A stretch of DNA of 64,000 nucleotides from Verrucomicrobiaceae bacterium (GTDB lineage: Bacteria > Verrucomicrobiota > Verrucomicrobiia > Verrucomicrobiales > Verrucomicrobiaceae), in the NCBI GenBank assembly GCA_027490195.1, contig JAIXYN010000028.1, positions 1 to 64,000 on the forward strand. Direction: 5' to 3'. This document shows, piece by piece, positions 11,242-20,056 of this stretch. Position numbers and translations under genes: made by a program. The notes under the pieces were generated by a model, which saw only the letters and a list, made by a program, of their open reading frames with translations, was not told the DNA's origin and ran no database searches. How positions within the stretch are numbered: the stretch's first letter is position 1; every line of letters starts with the position of its first letter.

Positions 11242-11931
11242 ATGTCCGCTGAATCCGTCACCTCCGCCATTCTGTTCACGCTCACGCCCGAAGCCGCCCG
11301 AGTCATGGGATGCTTGATCGAAAAAGAAATCACGCTGCCGGATTACTATCCGATGACGCTGAATGCGCTGGTCACCGCCTGCAATCAGACCACGAACCGC
11401 GACCCCATCGTGCGCTATGACGAACGCACCGTGCTGCGGGTGCTGGAGTCGATGAAATCCCACGGCTACGTTTTTGAAGTCAACATCGTGGGTGGACGCA
11501 CGCTGAAGTACCGTCACAACCTGAAGGGCAAGCTGCAAGGTCTGGACCGCTCCCACATGGCGCTGCTGTGCATGCTGCTGCTGCGCGGATCACAAACGGC
11601 AGGCGAGCTGCGCCAGCGCACCGAGCGCCTGTTTGAATTCCCGGACGTGCCCAGCGTGGAGAACACGCTGGCCGAGCTGATCGGCTACAACGAAGGCCCG
11701 CTGGTGCAGTGCATTCCGGCCGGCCCAGGGCAGCGCGTGGCGCAGTTCATGCATCTGCTCTGTGGTGAAGTGGCAGGCGCAGAGGCTGCTACTCTCTCTG
11801 CCCATGCGGCGGTTGCACCGGCTGCAGAAGATTCATCCGATGCTGACTGGCGTGCGAAGATGGAGGCGGAGATCACGCTGCTGAAGGCCCAGGTGTCGCG
11901 GCTGCAGACGCTGATCGGTGCGGTGAAGTAA
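11242..11931 (+). CDS. YceH/DUF480 family protein
   Basis: A 229-residue protein of the UPF0502/DUF480 (YceH) family, two winged-helix-like domains of unknown role. Family signatures visible are LTPEAARVMGCLIEKE, TLPDYYPMTLNALVTACNQ and the second repeat MALLCMLLLRGSQTAGELRQRTERL. The C-terminal 40 residues are a variable Ala-rich linker and a short coiled coil (MEAEITLLKAQVSRLQTLIG). It stands alone, convergent with the Deg-paralog gene 3 bases downstream. Regulation or DNA binding is suggested by the fold only. Confidence 0.9.
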   Translation: MSAESVTSAILFTLTPEAARVMGCLIEKEITLPDYYPMTLNALVTACNQTTNRDPIVRYDERTVLRVLESMKSHGYVFEVNIVGGRTLKYRHNLKGKLQGLDRSHMALLCMLLLRGSQTAGELRQRTERLFEFPDVPSVENTLAELIGYNEGPLVQCIPAGPGQRVAQFMHLLCGEVAGAEAATLSAHAAVAPAAEDSSDADWRAKMEAEITLLKAQVSRLQTLIGAVK

Positions 11932-11934
11932 CCA

Positions 11935-13485
11935 TCACTCCAGCCGCATCAGGCTGCCGATGCGATAGGCACCGCCGAGCAGGCGCTTGTTGTCATTGGC
12001 TGCATTGGTGGTGTCGAGGTAGAGGATGTGCGGGAAGTCATTGAGCTCGATGACATGCGTGGTGTCCTTGACGCTCTTGAAAGCCTCATTGAGATCGTTG
12101 AGATCTTTGATGGCCTTGCCGTTCACCTTGTTGACCACCTGACCGCCGAGCTTGTCATAGCCCTGGGCGCTGGGAGTGGGCAGCACGAGACTGAGGAAGA
12201 CGAGTTTTTTGCGGCCTTCTCCCTCATACTTGTCAGGATGAGAGGCGACGCGTGAGAGGCGCAGAATGGCACCGCCGCGCTGCTCTTCGCCAAAGGCGTC
12301 CAGATACGAATGTGATAACTCCTGAAACAGCAGTCCTCCCATCAGCACGTAGCGCGGACCTTTGTCGAACAGGTAGGGCAGCACGAGAAAGTCATCCGGC
12401 TTGCGGCGGGTGAGCTCTCCCTTGAGCGTGACTTCCTTGCCTTCGCGAATCACTTGGATCTCCACCTTGTCACCCACATAGGCACGGCCGCGCACCAGAT
12501 GGCTGGAACTGAGGGCGCCGAACTGCGGGTCCTTGTAGTCTCCGCGTGAATCAATGACGAACCCATTGATGGCCACCAGGATATCGCCCTTCTTCATGCC
12601 GGCCTTTTCAGCCGAGCCGCCCTTCATGACCATGCTGATGAGCACGCCCGGGGCATCGGCCTTGAGTCCAAGGAAATCACGGAACTGCTCGTCCAGCGTG
12701 GTCTGAAGTTCCATGCCGAGGCTGGGGAAGCCTTCATAGCTGCCGTCCGCCACGTCTTTGAGAAAGTGCTCGATGATCGGCGCCGGGAGAATGGTGGTGA
12801 CTTGGTTCTTGGAGTCGTAGCTCAGCAGCAAACCAACGAGCTTGCCGCTTTTCACCACAGGAAGGGTGAAGCTGTTGGCCTCGCTGCGCACGATGTTGTT
12901 GGCCTCATAGACGAGGAAGCCGGAGCCTTCGACATTGTAGCGGCGGGTCATCACTTTGCTGATTCTCAGCTCACTTTTGATGAGCTCACCGACGCGGCCG
13001 GTCTGCAAGATGTCCACCTTGTCATCAATGCGTGTGCTGCTGTCCACCGCCATGGGCTTGAGGCCGGCGAAGAACGCCTTCTGCTTGTCGGAGGGCGCGG
13101 ATTCCAGCAGAGCCAGATTGGCTTCGTAATCCACCGCCACGACTTTGGCGGGAAGCTTCTGGCCAGTGGCCGGCAGCTCGAGCTCGATGTAAGTGGCGTC
13201 CGCCACCATCTGTCCAGTAACGAGCACACGGTTGCCAGCAAGCACGACACCGAGTCCGCGCCGGCTTGAAGGCGATTCCTTCTGCCAGGGCAGATGCAGG
13301 CTGTAGGGCTGGGAGGTGGCGTTCACCCGCACCAGTGAATTGTTTTGGACGACCTGCTGCGGAGCAGAGCCCGCCTCTGCTGGCGCAGGGGCACGCTTCT
13401 TTTTGGGGGCTTCTGTCTCGGGTGTCTGAGCCGACAAAGTGGCGGCACCGAGTGCAAGGAAGAGGAAAATCGGGGAGAACTTCAT
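11935..13485 (-). CDS. Deg/HtrA-like pseudoprotease with PDZ domains
   Basis: A 516-residue secreted protein (signal peptide to about Ala19) with the layout of the protease encoded just upstream: trypsin-like region, a PDZ domain (about 265-355, GSAEKAGMKKGDILVAING) and a second PDZ-like C-terminal domain. The catalytic triad is gone. The position of TNAHV reads VTGQM (Gln92 for His), DCDLAL reads EANLAL (Asn123 for Asp), and GNSGGP reads ANSFTLP. It is probably a non-proteolytic chaperone, adaptor or regulator of its neighbour in the periplasm. It lies 41 bases after that gene on the same strand, so it is likely co-transcribed. Length and reading frame argue against simple decay. Confidence 0.85.
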   Translation of the reverse strand: MKFSPIFLFLALGAATLSAQTPETEAPKKKRAPAPAEAGSAPQQVVQNNSLVRVNATSQPYSLHLPWQKESPSSRRGLGVVLAGNRVLVTGQMVADATYIELELPATGQKLPAKVVAVDYEANLALLESAPSDKQKAFFAGLKPMAVDSSTRIDDKVDILQTGRVGELIKSELRISKVMTRRYNVEGSGFLVYEANNIVRSEANSFTLPVVKSGKLVGLLLSYDSKNQVTTILPAPIIEHFLKDVADGSYEGFPSLGMELQTTLDEQFRDFLGLKADAPGVLISMVMKGGSAEKAGMKKGDILVAINGFVIDSRGDYKDPQFGALSSSHLVRGRAYVGDKVEIQVIREGKEVTLKGELTRRKPDDFLVLPYLFDKGPRYVLMGGLLFQELSHSYLDAFGEEQRGGAILRLSRVASHPDKYEGEGRKKLVFLSLVLPTPSAQGYDKLGGQVVNKVNGKAIKDLNDLNEAFKSVKDTTHVIELNDFPHILYLDTTNAANDNKRLLGGAYRIGSLMRLE

Positions 13486-13526
13486 GGATGCGTCTAGGCT
13501 GAAAGGTTCAAGGTCGGATCACGCGG

Positions 13527-15029
13527 CTATTCATCGCCAAGATAGGAGTCTTCCATGATGTTGTAGGTCTGCATGATGCGTTTGTGGGCGGCCTCAGCGA
13601 GTTCACGCTTGAGCACCAGCGGGCGGTTTTTTTCCAGCAGAATGATCTCGATGAAGGGCTTGTCCTTCTTGGCCAGCGCCGTCTCCACATCCTTGAGCGT
13701 TTTGATTTTCACGCCGTTGATTTCATCCACGATGCTGTGGGCATAAGGAGTGATCCAGGTGTTCACTTCATCTGGCAGCACGTTCGTCAGCACCACCGGC
13801 TCTGGGCGCTCAACGTAGAGCTTGTCGGTCAGGAAGTTGTCGAAGACGTAGTTGACTGTGTCGTCGCGCATTTGATGGGCATCCATCAGGTTGCGGTCCA
13901 GCGGCTGAAACACGAGCCCGGCGTTGACGATGTAGCGTGGGCGTTGGTTGTACTGGGCACCGAGGCGGACATAGGGATCAAAGCGTTTCAGCGTCACCGT
14001 GGACTCCAGTTTTTTGCCATCGCGCATGTACTTCAGCTTGATGGTGTCGCCAGCAAACTTGCGCTCGACGATTTCATTCATGTCCATCAGCTCGCCTTCA
14101 AAGCGCACGAGGCCGTTGTTCATCACCGGGTTGTCATCAATGCTCAGAATGACGTCACCGATTTTCAGCAGATCGCCCACGCTGCCCTGGGGCTCCACAT
14201 CTCCGACCATCACGCCGACACCATCACTGCCGGTGCCGAGCGCCTTGGCCTGCGCAGGATTCTCAATGGGGAAATCGCTCGCGGCGAGATCCACGTAGTG
14301 ATCGTAACGGCCATCTTCGATGTCCTTGAGGAAGCGTTTGATCACCGGCACTGGGATCATGTAGCCGACATTCTGCGCCACGCGGCCGCTGAAGCCCTGG
14401 AAGGCCACGCCGACGACTTTGCCCTCTTGCATCACCGGACCGCCGGAGTTGCCGGGATTGATGGCGGCATCCACCTGAATGGCGAGATGCGAGTCCACGC
14501 TGGTATGGCTGTAAGGGCGGAAGTCGATGCGTGAGACCACGCCGCGCGTCACGGAGATGCGATCACCGCCGATGGGATAACCGATGGCGATCACCTCAGT
14601 GTTGAGCTGGGGAATGCCGCCGAAGTCGAGCGGCTTGAGCTTTTCAAAGTGGCTGCTGTCCTCGGCTTCGATCAGCGCCAGGTCACAGTCATGCGCGATG
14701 TGGACGATCCTGGCCGGATGCGGCTCGGGATCGTTGGTGGTGCGGATCAGAATGCGTGTGGCATTGCTGACGACGTGCGCATTGGTCAGGAAACGGTTTT
14801 TGCCAATGAGGAATCCGGTGCCGCTGCCACCGCTGGGCTGCCCGGCGTTCCACGGCTCACGGTAATCGGGGACGAGCACCGAAACGTCGATGTTCACGAT
14901 GCCTTCCCAGGCGCCTGATTTAACATCGATGGCCTGAGTCGCCGGGGGCGGTGCCTTGGCGGGTTGCGCGCAGAGGGCTGAAGGAAGCAGAGCCAGGGCG
15001 AGAAAAGTCAGGAGCGGTCGGGTGTTCAT
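13527..15029 (-). CDS. Deg/HtrA-type periplasmic serine protease with PDZ domain
   Basis: A 500-residue S1C serine protease with a signal peptide (to about Ala21). The triad is intact: His85 in TNAHVV, Asp116 in DCDLALIE and Ser195 in PGNSGGP. A PDZ domain follows (about 270-350, VEPQGSVGDLLKIGDVILSI), then a second PDZ-like domain containing VDEINGVKIKTLKDVE. Family members degrade or refold damaged envelope proteins. It is the first gene of a pair with the triad-less paralog at 11935-13485. The overall resemblance of the two, including the C-terminal YxxNAGLVFQ/YVLMGGLLFQ region, indicates tandem duplication. Confidence 0.92.
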   Translation of the reverse strand: MNTRPLLTFLALALLPSALCAQPAKAPPPATQAIDVKSGAWEGIVNIDVSVLVPDYREPWNAGQPSGGSGTGFLIGKNRFLTNAHVVSNATRILIRTTNDPEPHPARIVHIAHDCDLALIEAEDSSHFEKLKPLDFGGIPQLNTEVIAIGYPIGGDRISVTRGVVSRIDFRPYSHTSVDSHLAIQVDAAINPGNSGGPVMQEGKVVGVAFQGFSGRVAQNVGYMIPVPVIKRFLKDIEDGRYDHYVDLAASDFPIENPAQAKALGTGSDGVGVMVGDVEPQGSVGDLLKIGDVILSIDDNPVMNNGLVRFEGELMDMNEIVERKFAGDTIKLKYMRDGKKLESTVTLKRFDPYVRLGAQYNQRPRYIVNAGLVFQPLDRNLMDAHQMRDDTVNYVFDNFLTDKLYVERPEPVVLTNVLPDEVNTWITPYAHSIVDEINGVKIKTLKDVETALAKKDKPFIEIILLEKNRPLVLKRELAEAAHKRIMQTYNIMEDSYLGDE

Positions 15030-15115
15030 GCGAGTGACGTGAAGTCACAAACATACGCGGCCCGCCGCTTCTAACACAAGTTTGCTGATGAAATAATCAC
15101 CGTGAAAGCGAGCGC

Positions 15116-16768
15116 TTACTTCTTTCCGGCTTTTTTCCTCGCTTCGTTGAGCTTCTTGAGGTCTTCCGCACGCTTCGCGTTCTGGGCCTCGGCGCTGTTC
15201 GGATTGGCCGGATCTGTGATCATAGGAAAATTATCCGTGCGGAATGGCGTCACGGGCAGGCCTTCGGCGGAATACACATTGCAGATAGGATTGTCAGCCC
15301 AGGCATAGCGCACGGCCACCGGCTTGGCGACGCCTGCGGCGCTCACTTCGATCTGATTCGTGCCTTTCTTCGAGCCACCGATGATGCTGGCCTTGGCCCA
15401 GGCCCACTTCTTGTCCTCACCACAGATCATGAAGCCTTTGACCTCATCCGTATCGACGGTGCGCAGGCCCTGCGGAGCGAAGTCAAAAGTCAGCAGTGCT
15501 TTGCCGCCGTCGAACTTCGCGTCTTTGAGCTCCGGGCTGCGGTAGGGCAGCTTCTGGCCGTAATCCTTCACCAAAGCCCAGCGGGCGAGGCGCTCGGCCA
15601 CGTCGCGCTTGTTCTTCGGATGGATGTCATTCGCTTCACCGAGGTCGGTGATGACGCACTGGCCGGTGTGCGGCAGTTTGCTCATCGTGAGAGTCTGGGC
15701 TTCGCGCAGCTCGGCCCAGTCGCTTTCGACTGGCTCCGTCTGGTAAGGCTTGAAGTCGGCCAGTTGCACCCAGTAGAAGGGGAAATCGCCCTGCTTCCAC
15801 TCTTTGCGCCAATGGTCGATCATGAAGGGAAACAGATCGCGATATTCCTTAGCGCGGCTGGCATTGGATTCGCCCTGGTACCAGATCACGCCTTTGATGC
15901 CGTAGCCAATCGTCGGGTGCAGCACACCTGCATAGAGATTGCCCGGACGGTGCTGGCCAGCCATGGGATTCTGCGGCGCGCGTGGTGCCTGCGTGGTAAA
16001 CAATGTCTTGGCTTTGGCGGCTTCCATGCGGGCTTTGGCCCAGGCATCCACTTTGGCTTTATGATCGGCCACCTGCTTATCGAAGGCTTCCTTCGTGAAG
16101 GTGGACTCGGTTTGTTTCCAGCGGGCGATGATGGAGGCAAAGCGCGGGTCTTTCTCCAGCACATCGCGCTTCACCCAAGCTTCGCAGGCGCTGCCGCCCC
16201 AGGCATTGTCAATGAGGCCGACAGGCACGCCGAGCATCTCATGCAGCACGCGGCCGAAGTGATAGCCCACAGCGGTGAACTGGCCGGCATTGGTCGGTGA
16301 GCATTCCTCCCACTGGCCTTTGAAGTCGTCCTGGATCTCCTGCGTGCCAACCTGCGGCACCGAGATGAGGCGGATCTGAGGGAACTTCGCCTGTGCGATG
16401 TCGAGATCGGCATCCCAGACACTGGAGAGATTGAAGCCCATGTTGGACTGGCCGGAGCAGATCCACACTTCGCCCACGAGCACGTTTTTCAGCTCCTTGG
16501 TGCTGCTGCCCTTGATGGTGATGGTCGCTGGCTTCGCATTCGCCGGCACCGCATCGAGCTTCACCGTCCATTTGCCATCCGCGCCGGCTTTGGCGGTCTT
16601 GGTTTGACCGGCAAAGGTCACTTTGATCTCCGTGCCCGGCGTGTCCCAGCCCCAGACCGGATTCGCCTGCTTCTGCTGCAGCACCATGTTATCGCCAATG
16701 ATGGCCGGGAGTTTCAGTTCCGCACGGGCGGAAACTACAAGAAGCGTGAGGAGGCAGAGAATGCGCAT
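15116..16768 (-). CDS. Sialate O-acetylesterase (SGNH hydrolase)
   Basis: A 550-residue secreted esterase of the sialate O-acetylesterase (SASA) family, which removes O-acetyl groups from sialic acids or other acetylated glycans. A signal peptide (to about Ala16) is followed by the family start LPAIIGDNMVLQQ, an Ig-like insert and the SGNH block GEVWICSGQSNMGF with the nucleophile serine. VIWYQGESNA and the late block DLGEANDIHPKNK supply the catalytic His region. The C-terminus is Lys/Ala-rich (KRAEDLKKLNEARKKAGKK). With the nearby sulfatase and DUF1501 genes it fits degradation of host or algal glycans. Confidence 0.92.
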   Translation of the reverse strand: MRILCLLTLLVVSARAELKLPAIIGDNMVLQQKQANPVWGWDTPGTEIKVTFAGQTKTAKAGADGKWTVKLDAVPANAKPATITIKGSSTKELKNVLVGEVWICSGQSNMGFNLSSVWDADLDIAQAKFPQIRLISVPQVGTQEIQDDFKGQWEECSPTNAGQFTAVGYHFGRVLHEMLGVPVGLIDNAWGGSACEAWVKRDVLEKDPRFASIIARWKQTESTFTKEAFDKQVADHKAKVDAWAKARMEAAKAKTLFTTQAPRAPQNPMAGQHRPGNLYAGVLHPTIGYGIKGVIWYQGESNASRAKEYRDLFPFMIDHWRKEWKQGDFPFYWVQLADFKPYQTEPVESDWAELREAQTLTMSKLPHTGQCVITDLGEANDIHPKNKRDVAERLARWALVKDYGQKLPYRSPELKDAKFDGGKALLTFDFAPQGLRTVDTDEVKGFMICGEDKKWAWAKASIIGGSKKGTNQIEVSAAGVAKPVAVRYAWADNPICNVYSAEGLPVTPFRTDNFPMITDPANPNSAEAQNAKRAEDLKKLNEARKKAGKK

Positions 16769-16861
16769 GAGGTTGGAAAAAAGCTGGAAGTTGGGAACGC
16801 TGCGTGAAGGCAGATCATTGCAGCAGGATACAAGGATTGTGCTGCGGACTGTCGCCAGCGT

Positions 16862-18448
16862 GTGCTAAATTTTCGCGTGATTCGTTTCGTCTTTGCCGCC
16901 GCTCTTCTGCTCACCCTCGCCGCCTGCGGCAAGTCGCGGCCGCGTGCAGACTTGGTCTTCATCAATGGTGCCGAGCCGGAGAGCATTGATCCGCACATCG
17001 TGTCCGATCAGGTCGGCATGCGCATCTCCTCCGCCTTGTTTGAAGGCCTCTGCCGCATTGACGAAGCTGGGAAACCGCAGCCCGGCATGGCGGAACGCTG
17101 GGAGATGACGCCGGATCGCAAGACCTACACCTTTCATCTGCGTCCCAACACCACATGGAGCGATGGCGCACCGCTCACGACGCAGGACTTTATCTATTCG
17201 TGGAAGCGTGTGCTCACACCCGAGTTCGGAGCCGACTACGCCAGCCAGCTCTACGTCGTCAAAAACGCCCAGCAGTATCACGAAGGTACACTGAAGGATT
17301 TCAGGCAGGTTGGCGTGACCGCGGTGGATGACCGCACGCTGCGCGTTGAGCTCGAAAATCCCACGCCCTACTTCATCGACCTCTGTGCCTTCACAGCATT
17401 CTATCCCGTGCCGCAGCGCATCGTTGAAAAGCACGGCACGGCGTGGATCAAACCGGGATGCCTGATCGGCAACGGCTCCTACACGCTGGAAGAGTGGCTG
17501 CTGGACGACCGCATCATTCTGCGCCGCAACGAGCGCTATTGGGACGCCGCCAATGTGCCCATGAAGAGCATTGAAATCCTGCCCATTTCAGAGCCGAACA
17601 CCGCCATCAATTACTTCCTCACCGGCCAGGCCGACCTAATCGTGGACAAGGGCATGGTGCCCACCTCGCTGACCGTCAAACTCAAGCAGCAGCCCTACTT
17701 CCACACCGGCCCCTTCCTCGGCAGCTACTTCACCCGCTTCAATGTCACCCGCGCTCCCTTTGACAATCCAAAGATCCGCCTGGCCTTCTCGCTGGCGATT
17801 GATCGCAAGCGCATCACCGAAAAAATCACCCATCTCGGCGAGCGCAACGCCTACAGTCTCACCCCGCCCGGCACCGGACAAAACTACCAGCCACCACCCG
17901 GCCCTGAATTCGACCCCGAACGCGCGCGCAAACTTCTCGCGGAAGCTGGCTACCCCGGCGGCAAAGGCTTCCCGCGTGTTGAGTACCTCTACTTTCCCAA
18001 GCCCATCGAGCGAAACATCGCCGTGGAACTGCAGGCCATGTGGCAGCAGCATCTGGGCATCAGCGTTGACCTGGCAAAGCAAGAATGGAAGATCTACCTC
18101 GATTCCATGAAGAACAAAGACTACTCCCTCTGCCGCAGCAGTTGGGTGGGCGACTACAACGACCCCGGCACATTCTTGGACATGTTCCTCTCCGGTAACG
18201 GCAACAACCGCACCGGCTTCGCCAGCGCTTCATACGACGCACTCATCGCCGCCGCTGCTCGTGAACCGGATTTGAATCAGCGCAACACACTCTTCCAGCA
18301 GGCCGAAAAACTTCTCGTCACTGAAGAAGCCATCATCATCCCCATCTACCACTACGTCGGCGTCCAGTTCTACCACGCCGACCGCCTAATGGGCGTGCAG
18401 GCGAACTTGATCGATGATCATCCCTTCCGCTGCATGCGGTGGAAGTGA
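16862..18448 (+). CDS. Oligopeptide ABC transporter substrate-binding lipoprotein (OppA-like)
   Basis: A 528-residue SBP_bac_5 family protein. The N-terminus has a lipoprotein signal with lipobox LAAC (about residues 19-22), so it is probably membrane-anchored in the periplasm. Family blocks include ADLVFINGAEPESIDPHIV, DFIYSWKRVLTPEFGADYAS, GNGSYTLEEW and FDNPKIRLAFSLAIDR. The start is GTG at 16862 or GTG at 16877; both retain the signal. No permease or ATPase gene is adjacent, so it must work with transporter parts encoded elsewhere. It is convergent with the unknown gene at 18449; the two stop codons abut. Confidence 0.9.
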   Translation: MLNFRVIRFVFAAALLLTLAACGKSRPRADLVFINGAEPESIDPHIVSDQVGMRISSALFEGLCRIDEAGKPQPGMAERWEMTPDRKTYTFHLRPNTTWSDGAPLTTQDFIYSWKRVLTPEFGADYASQLYVVKNAQQYHEGTLKDFRQVGVTAVDDRTLRVELENPTPYFIDLCAFTAFYPVPQRIVEKHGTAWIKPGCLIGNGSYTLEEWLLDDRIILRRNERYWDAANVPMKSIEILPISEPNTAINYFLTGQADLIVDKGMVPTSLTVKLKQQPYFHTGPFLGSYFTRFNVTRAPFDNPKIRLAFSLAIDRKRITEKITHLGERNAYSLTPPGTGQNYQPPPGPEFDPERARKLLAEAGYPGGKGFPRVEYLYFPKPIERNIAVELQAMWQQHLGISVDLAKQEWKIYLDSMKNKDYSLCRSSWVGDYNDPGTFLDMFLSGNGNNRTGFASASYDALIAAAAREPDLNQRNTLFQQAEKLLVTEEAIIIPIYHYVGVQFYHADRLMGVQANLIDDHPFRCMRWK

Positions 18449-20014
18449 TCATTTCGCCACACCCGCCACGGCGATGCCGAGTTCCACGGTCGGCTCAGCC
18501 GCATCATTCATCGGCGGCTCCGTGGCTGCGCCATTGGCGGATTTGAGGTCATTTCCCACGGACCAGATCAAACCGCGTGCCAGGCTGTATTGCAGCGGGG
18601 AACCGGTGTAGGGATCGACAGGCACATCGAGCAGGAAGTTGAAGGTACGCAGTTGTTCGAGGGTAGCAGGCACCATTTTTTTCTCGGCAATGCAGCGCCG
18701 CACCGCAAACAAGGTGACGATCAAATTCCCACGGGTGCGCGCAAGTCCAAGCGCAGCGGGCAGCGAAGTGTAGGTCTTCATGCGCTGATGGTAGTAGGCC
18801 AGCCCGGCGGAGTTCGGCTGGTAGGAAGCCTCGCCAGCAGCGTCGTGTTTCAGATGCACCTCGGCGGTGAGGACCAGCGGTGTCTCGGTTTCATTTTTGA
18901 TCTGCCGGAACGCCGTGGCGAAATGCTGCAGGGTTTCGTACGGTTTGAAAAACAACCGGCCCGGACGATGCAGCTGCACGCCACCGGGCATGGTGTCGAG
19001 ATTCTCGCCGCTCTTCGGGCCGAGAATGAGTTTTTTCTCATGTACGTAATAAGCATTCATTGCCCCCTCCAATACTTCCGTCATGGGCTGGCAGACACTG
19101 AACTGGCGCTGAAACTGCCGCAGCGTGGCTTCTGGCAGCTTGGTCTGCCGCAGCAGATCGGCCAGCGTTTGTGCGGCGAGTTTCTGTGCCTCCAGCGAGC
19201 GCTGGTAGCAGGAGGGCCAGGCCCAGATTTGCTCCAGCCGCCAGCCAAACTCCGCGAGATCGATCGCCGCAGTAAACGCCGCCTCCTCCTGCATGCGGCG
19301 TGAGAGGTAGGCGGCCTCCGCCTGCTTGAGCACCATCATCTGATGCAAGCGCGGGTCCATGCACAAATCTTCGGCGTGCCATGCTGCATGCGTGGGATGC
19401 CAGTCGGCGTCTTCCAGAAGATCACGCAGATTGTCGAGCGCGATGCCATTGGACTGGACGACGCGCGACAGCGTGGGTGTGTCCCACAGCCATGGCGGTT
19501 TGCCGTTCAATCGCGTTGAGTCGTAAGGCACCAGCGCATTCAAAAACTTGCGCAGCTTGCCAGGCGTCTGAATCGACACCGCCTGATCGACCGGCCGGTT
19601 TAAAAGCAGGTCTGTGTCCAGGCCCGGCGCTTGATCGTCCACATACAGCCAGGCGATGAAGACCAACGCCAGCATTCCCATGCTCAGAATCGCCAGCGTG
19701 GACCATGAAGCCTCGCGCTCCACGGCATGCTCAGGCCGCTTCTTGACCAGTCTGGAAGGCGGCGCCTGGCGTGGTACAGCGGGCACTTCTTCCACCACCG
19801 CTGGCGGTGGAGCTTCCACTGGTGGCCTGGGTACTGCTTGGCGCTCTTTGGGCGCGGATGTCCGTTTCTCCTCGATGTAGGGGCGCTTCTTTCCGGGCGG
19901 CGCATCCAGCCACTCCAGATCCAGCTCCCAAGGGGACGACCATGCACCACCCGCCTCTCCGCGGTGCGCGGGCTTGTCGGCGGGTGTTTCTGGCGGCGTA
20001 TGGGGCCGGATCAT
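18449..20014 (-). CDS. Single-pass membrane protein of unknown function
   Basis: A 521-residue protein starting at ATG 20014; a TTG at 20050 would add 12 residues. The first 100 residues are charged and proline-rich (RPPVEAPPPAVVEEVPAVPRQ) and predicted cytoplasmic. One transmembrane helix lies around residues 103-125 (LAILSMGMLALVFIAWLYV). The extracytoplasmic 395 residues are mostly helical, with Trp-rich segments and DPYTGSPLQYSLARGLIWSVG near the end. That ending resembles planctomycete/verrucomicrobial proteins with a DPFTGxPL-type tail. I do not recognise an enzymatic domain. Confidence 0.8.
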   Translation of the reverse strand: MIRPHTPPETPADKPAHRGEAGGAWSSPWELDLEWLDAPPGKKRPYIEEKRTSAPKERQAVPRPPVEAPPPAVVEEVPAVPRQAPPSRLVKKRPEHAVEREASWSTLAILSMGMLALVFIAWLYVDDQAPGLDTDLLLNRPVDQAVSIQTPGKLRKFLNALVPYDSTRLNGKPPWLWDTPTLSRVVQSNGIALDNLRDLLEDADWHPTHAAWHAEDLCMDPRLHQMMVLKQAEAAYLSRRMQEEAAFTAAIDLAEFGWRLEQIWAWPSCYQRSLEAQKLAAQTLADLLRQTKLPEATLRQFQRQFSVCQPMTEVLEGAMNAYYVHEKKLILGPKSGENLDTMPGGVQLHRPGRLFFKPYETLQHFATAFRQIKNETETPLVLTAEVHLKHDAAGEASYQPNSAGLAYYHQRMKTYTSLPAALGLARTRGNLIVTLFAVRRCIAEKKMVPATLEQLRTFNFLLDVPVDPYTGSPLQYSLARGLIWSVGNDLKSANGAATEPPMNDAAEPTVELGIAVAGVAK

Positions 20015-20056
20015 GCGCCGCAGTATGTACTCTCGAACGCGTGCGGGCAATACGCG

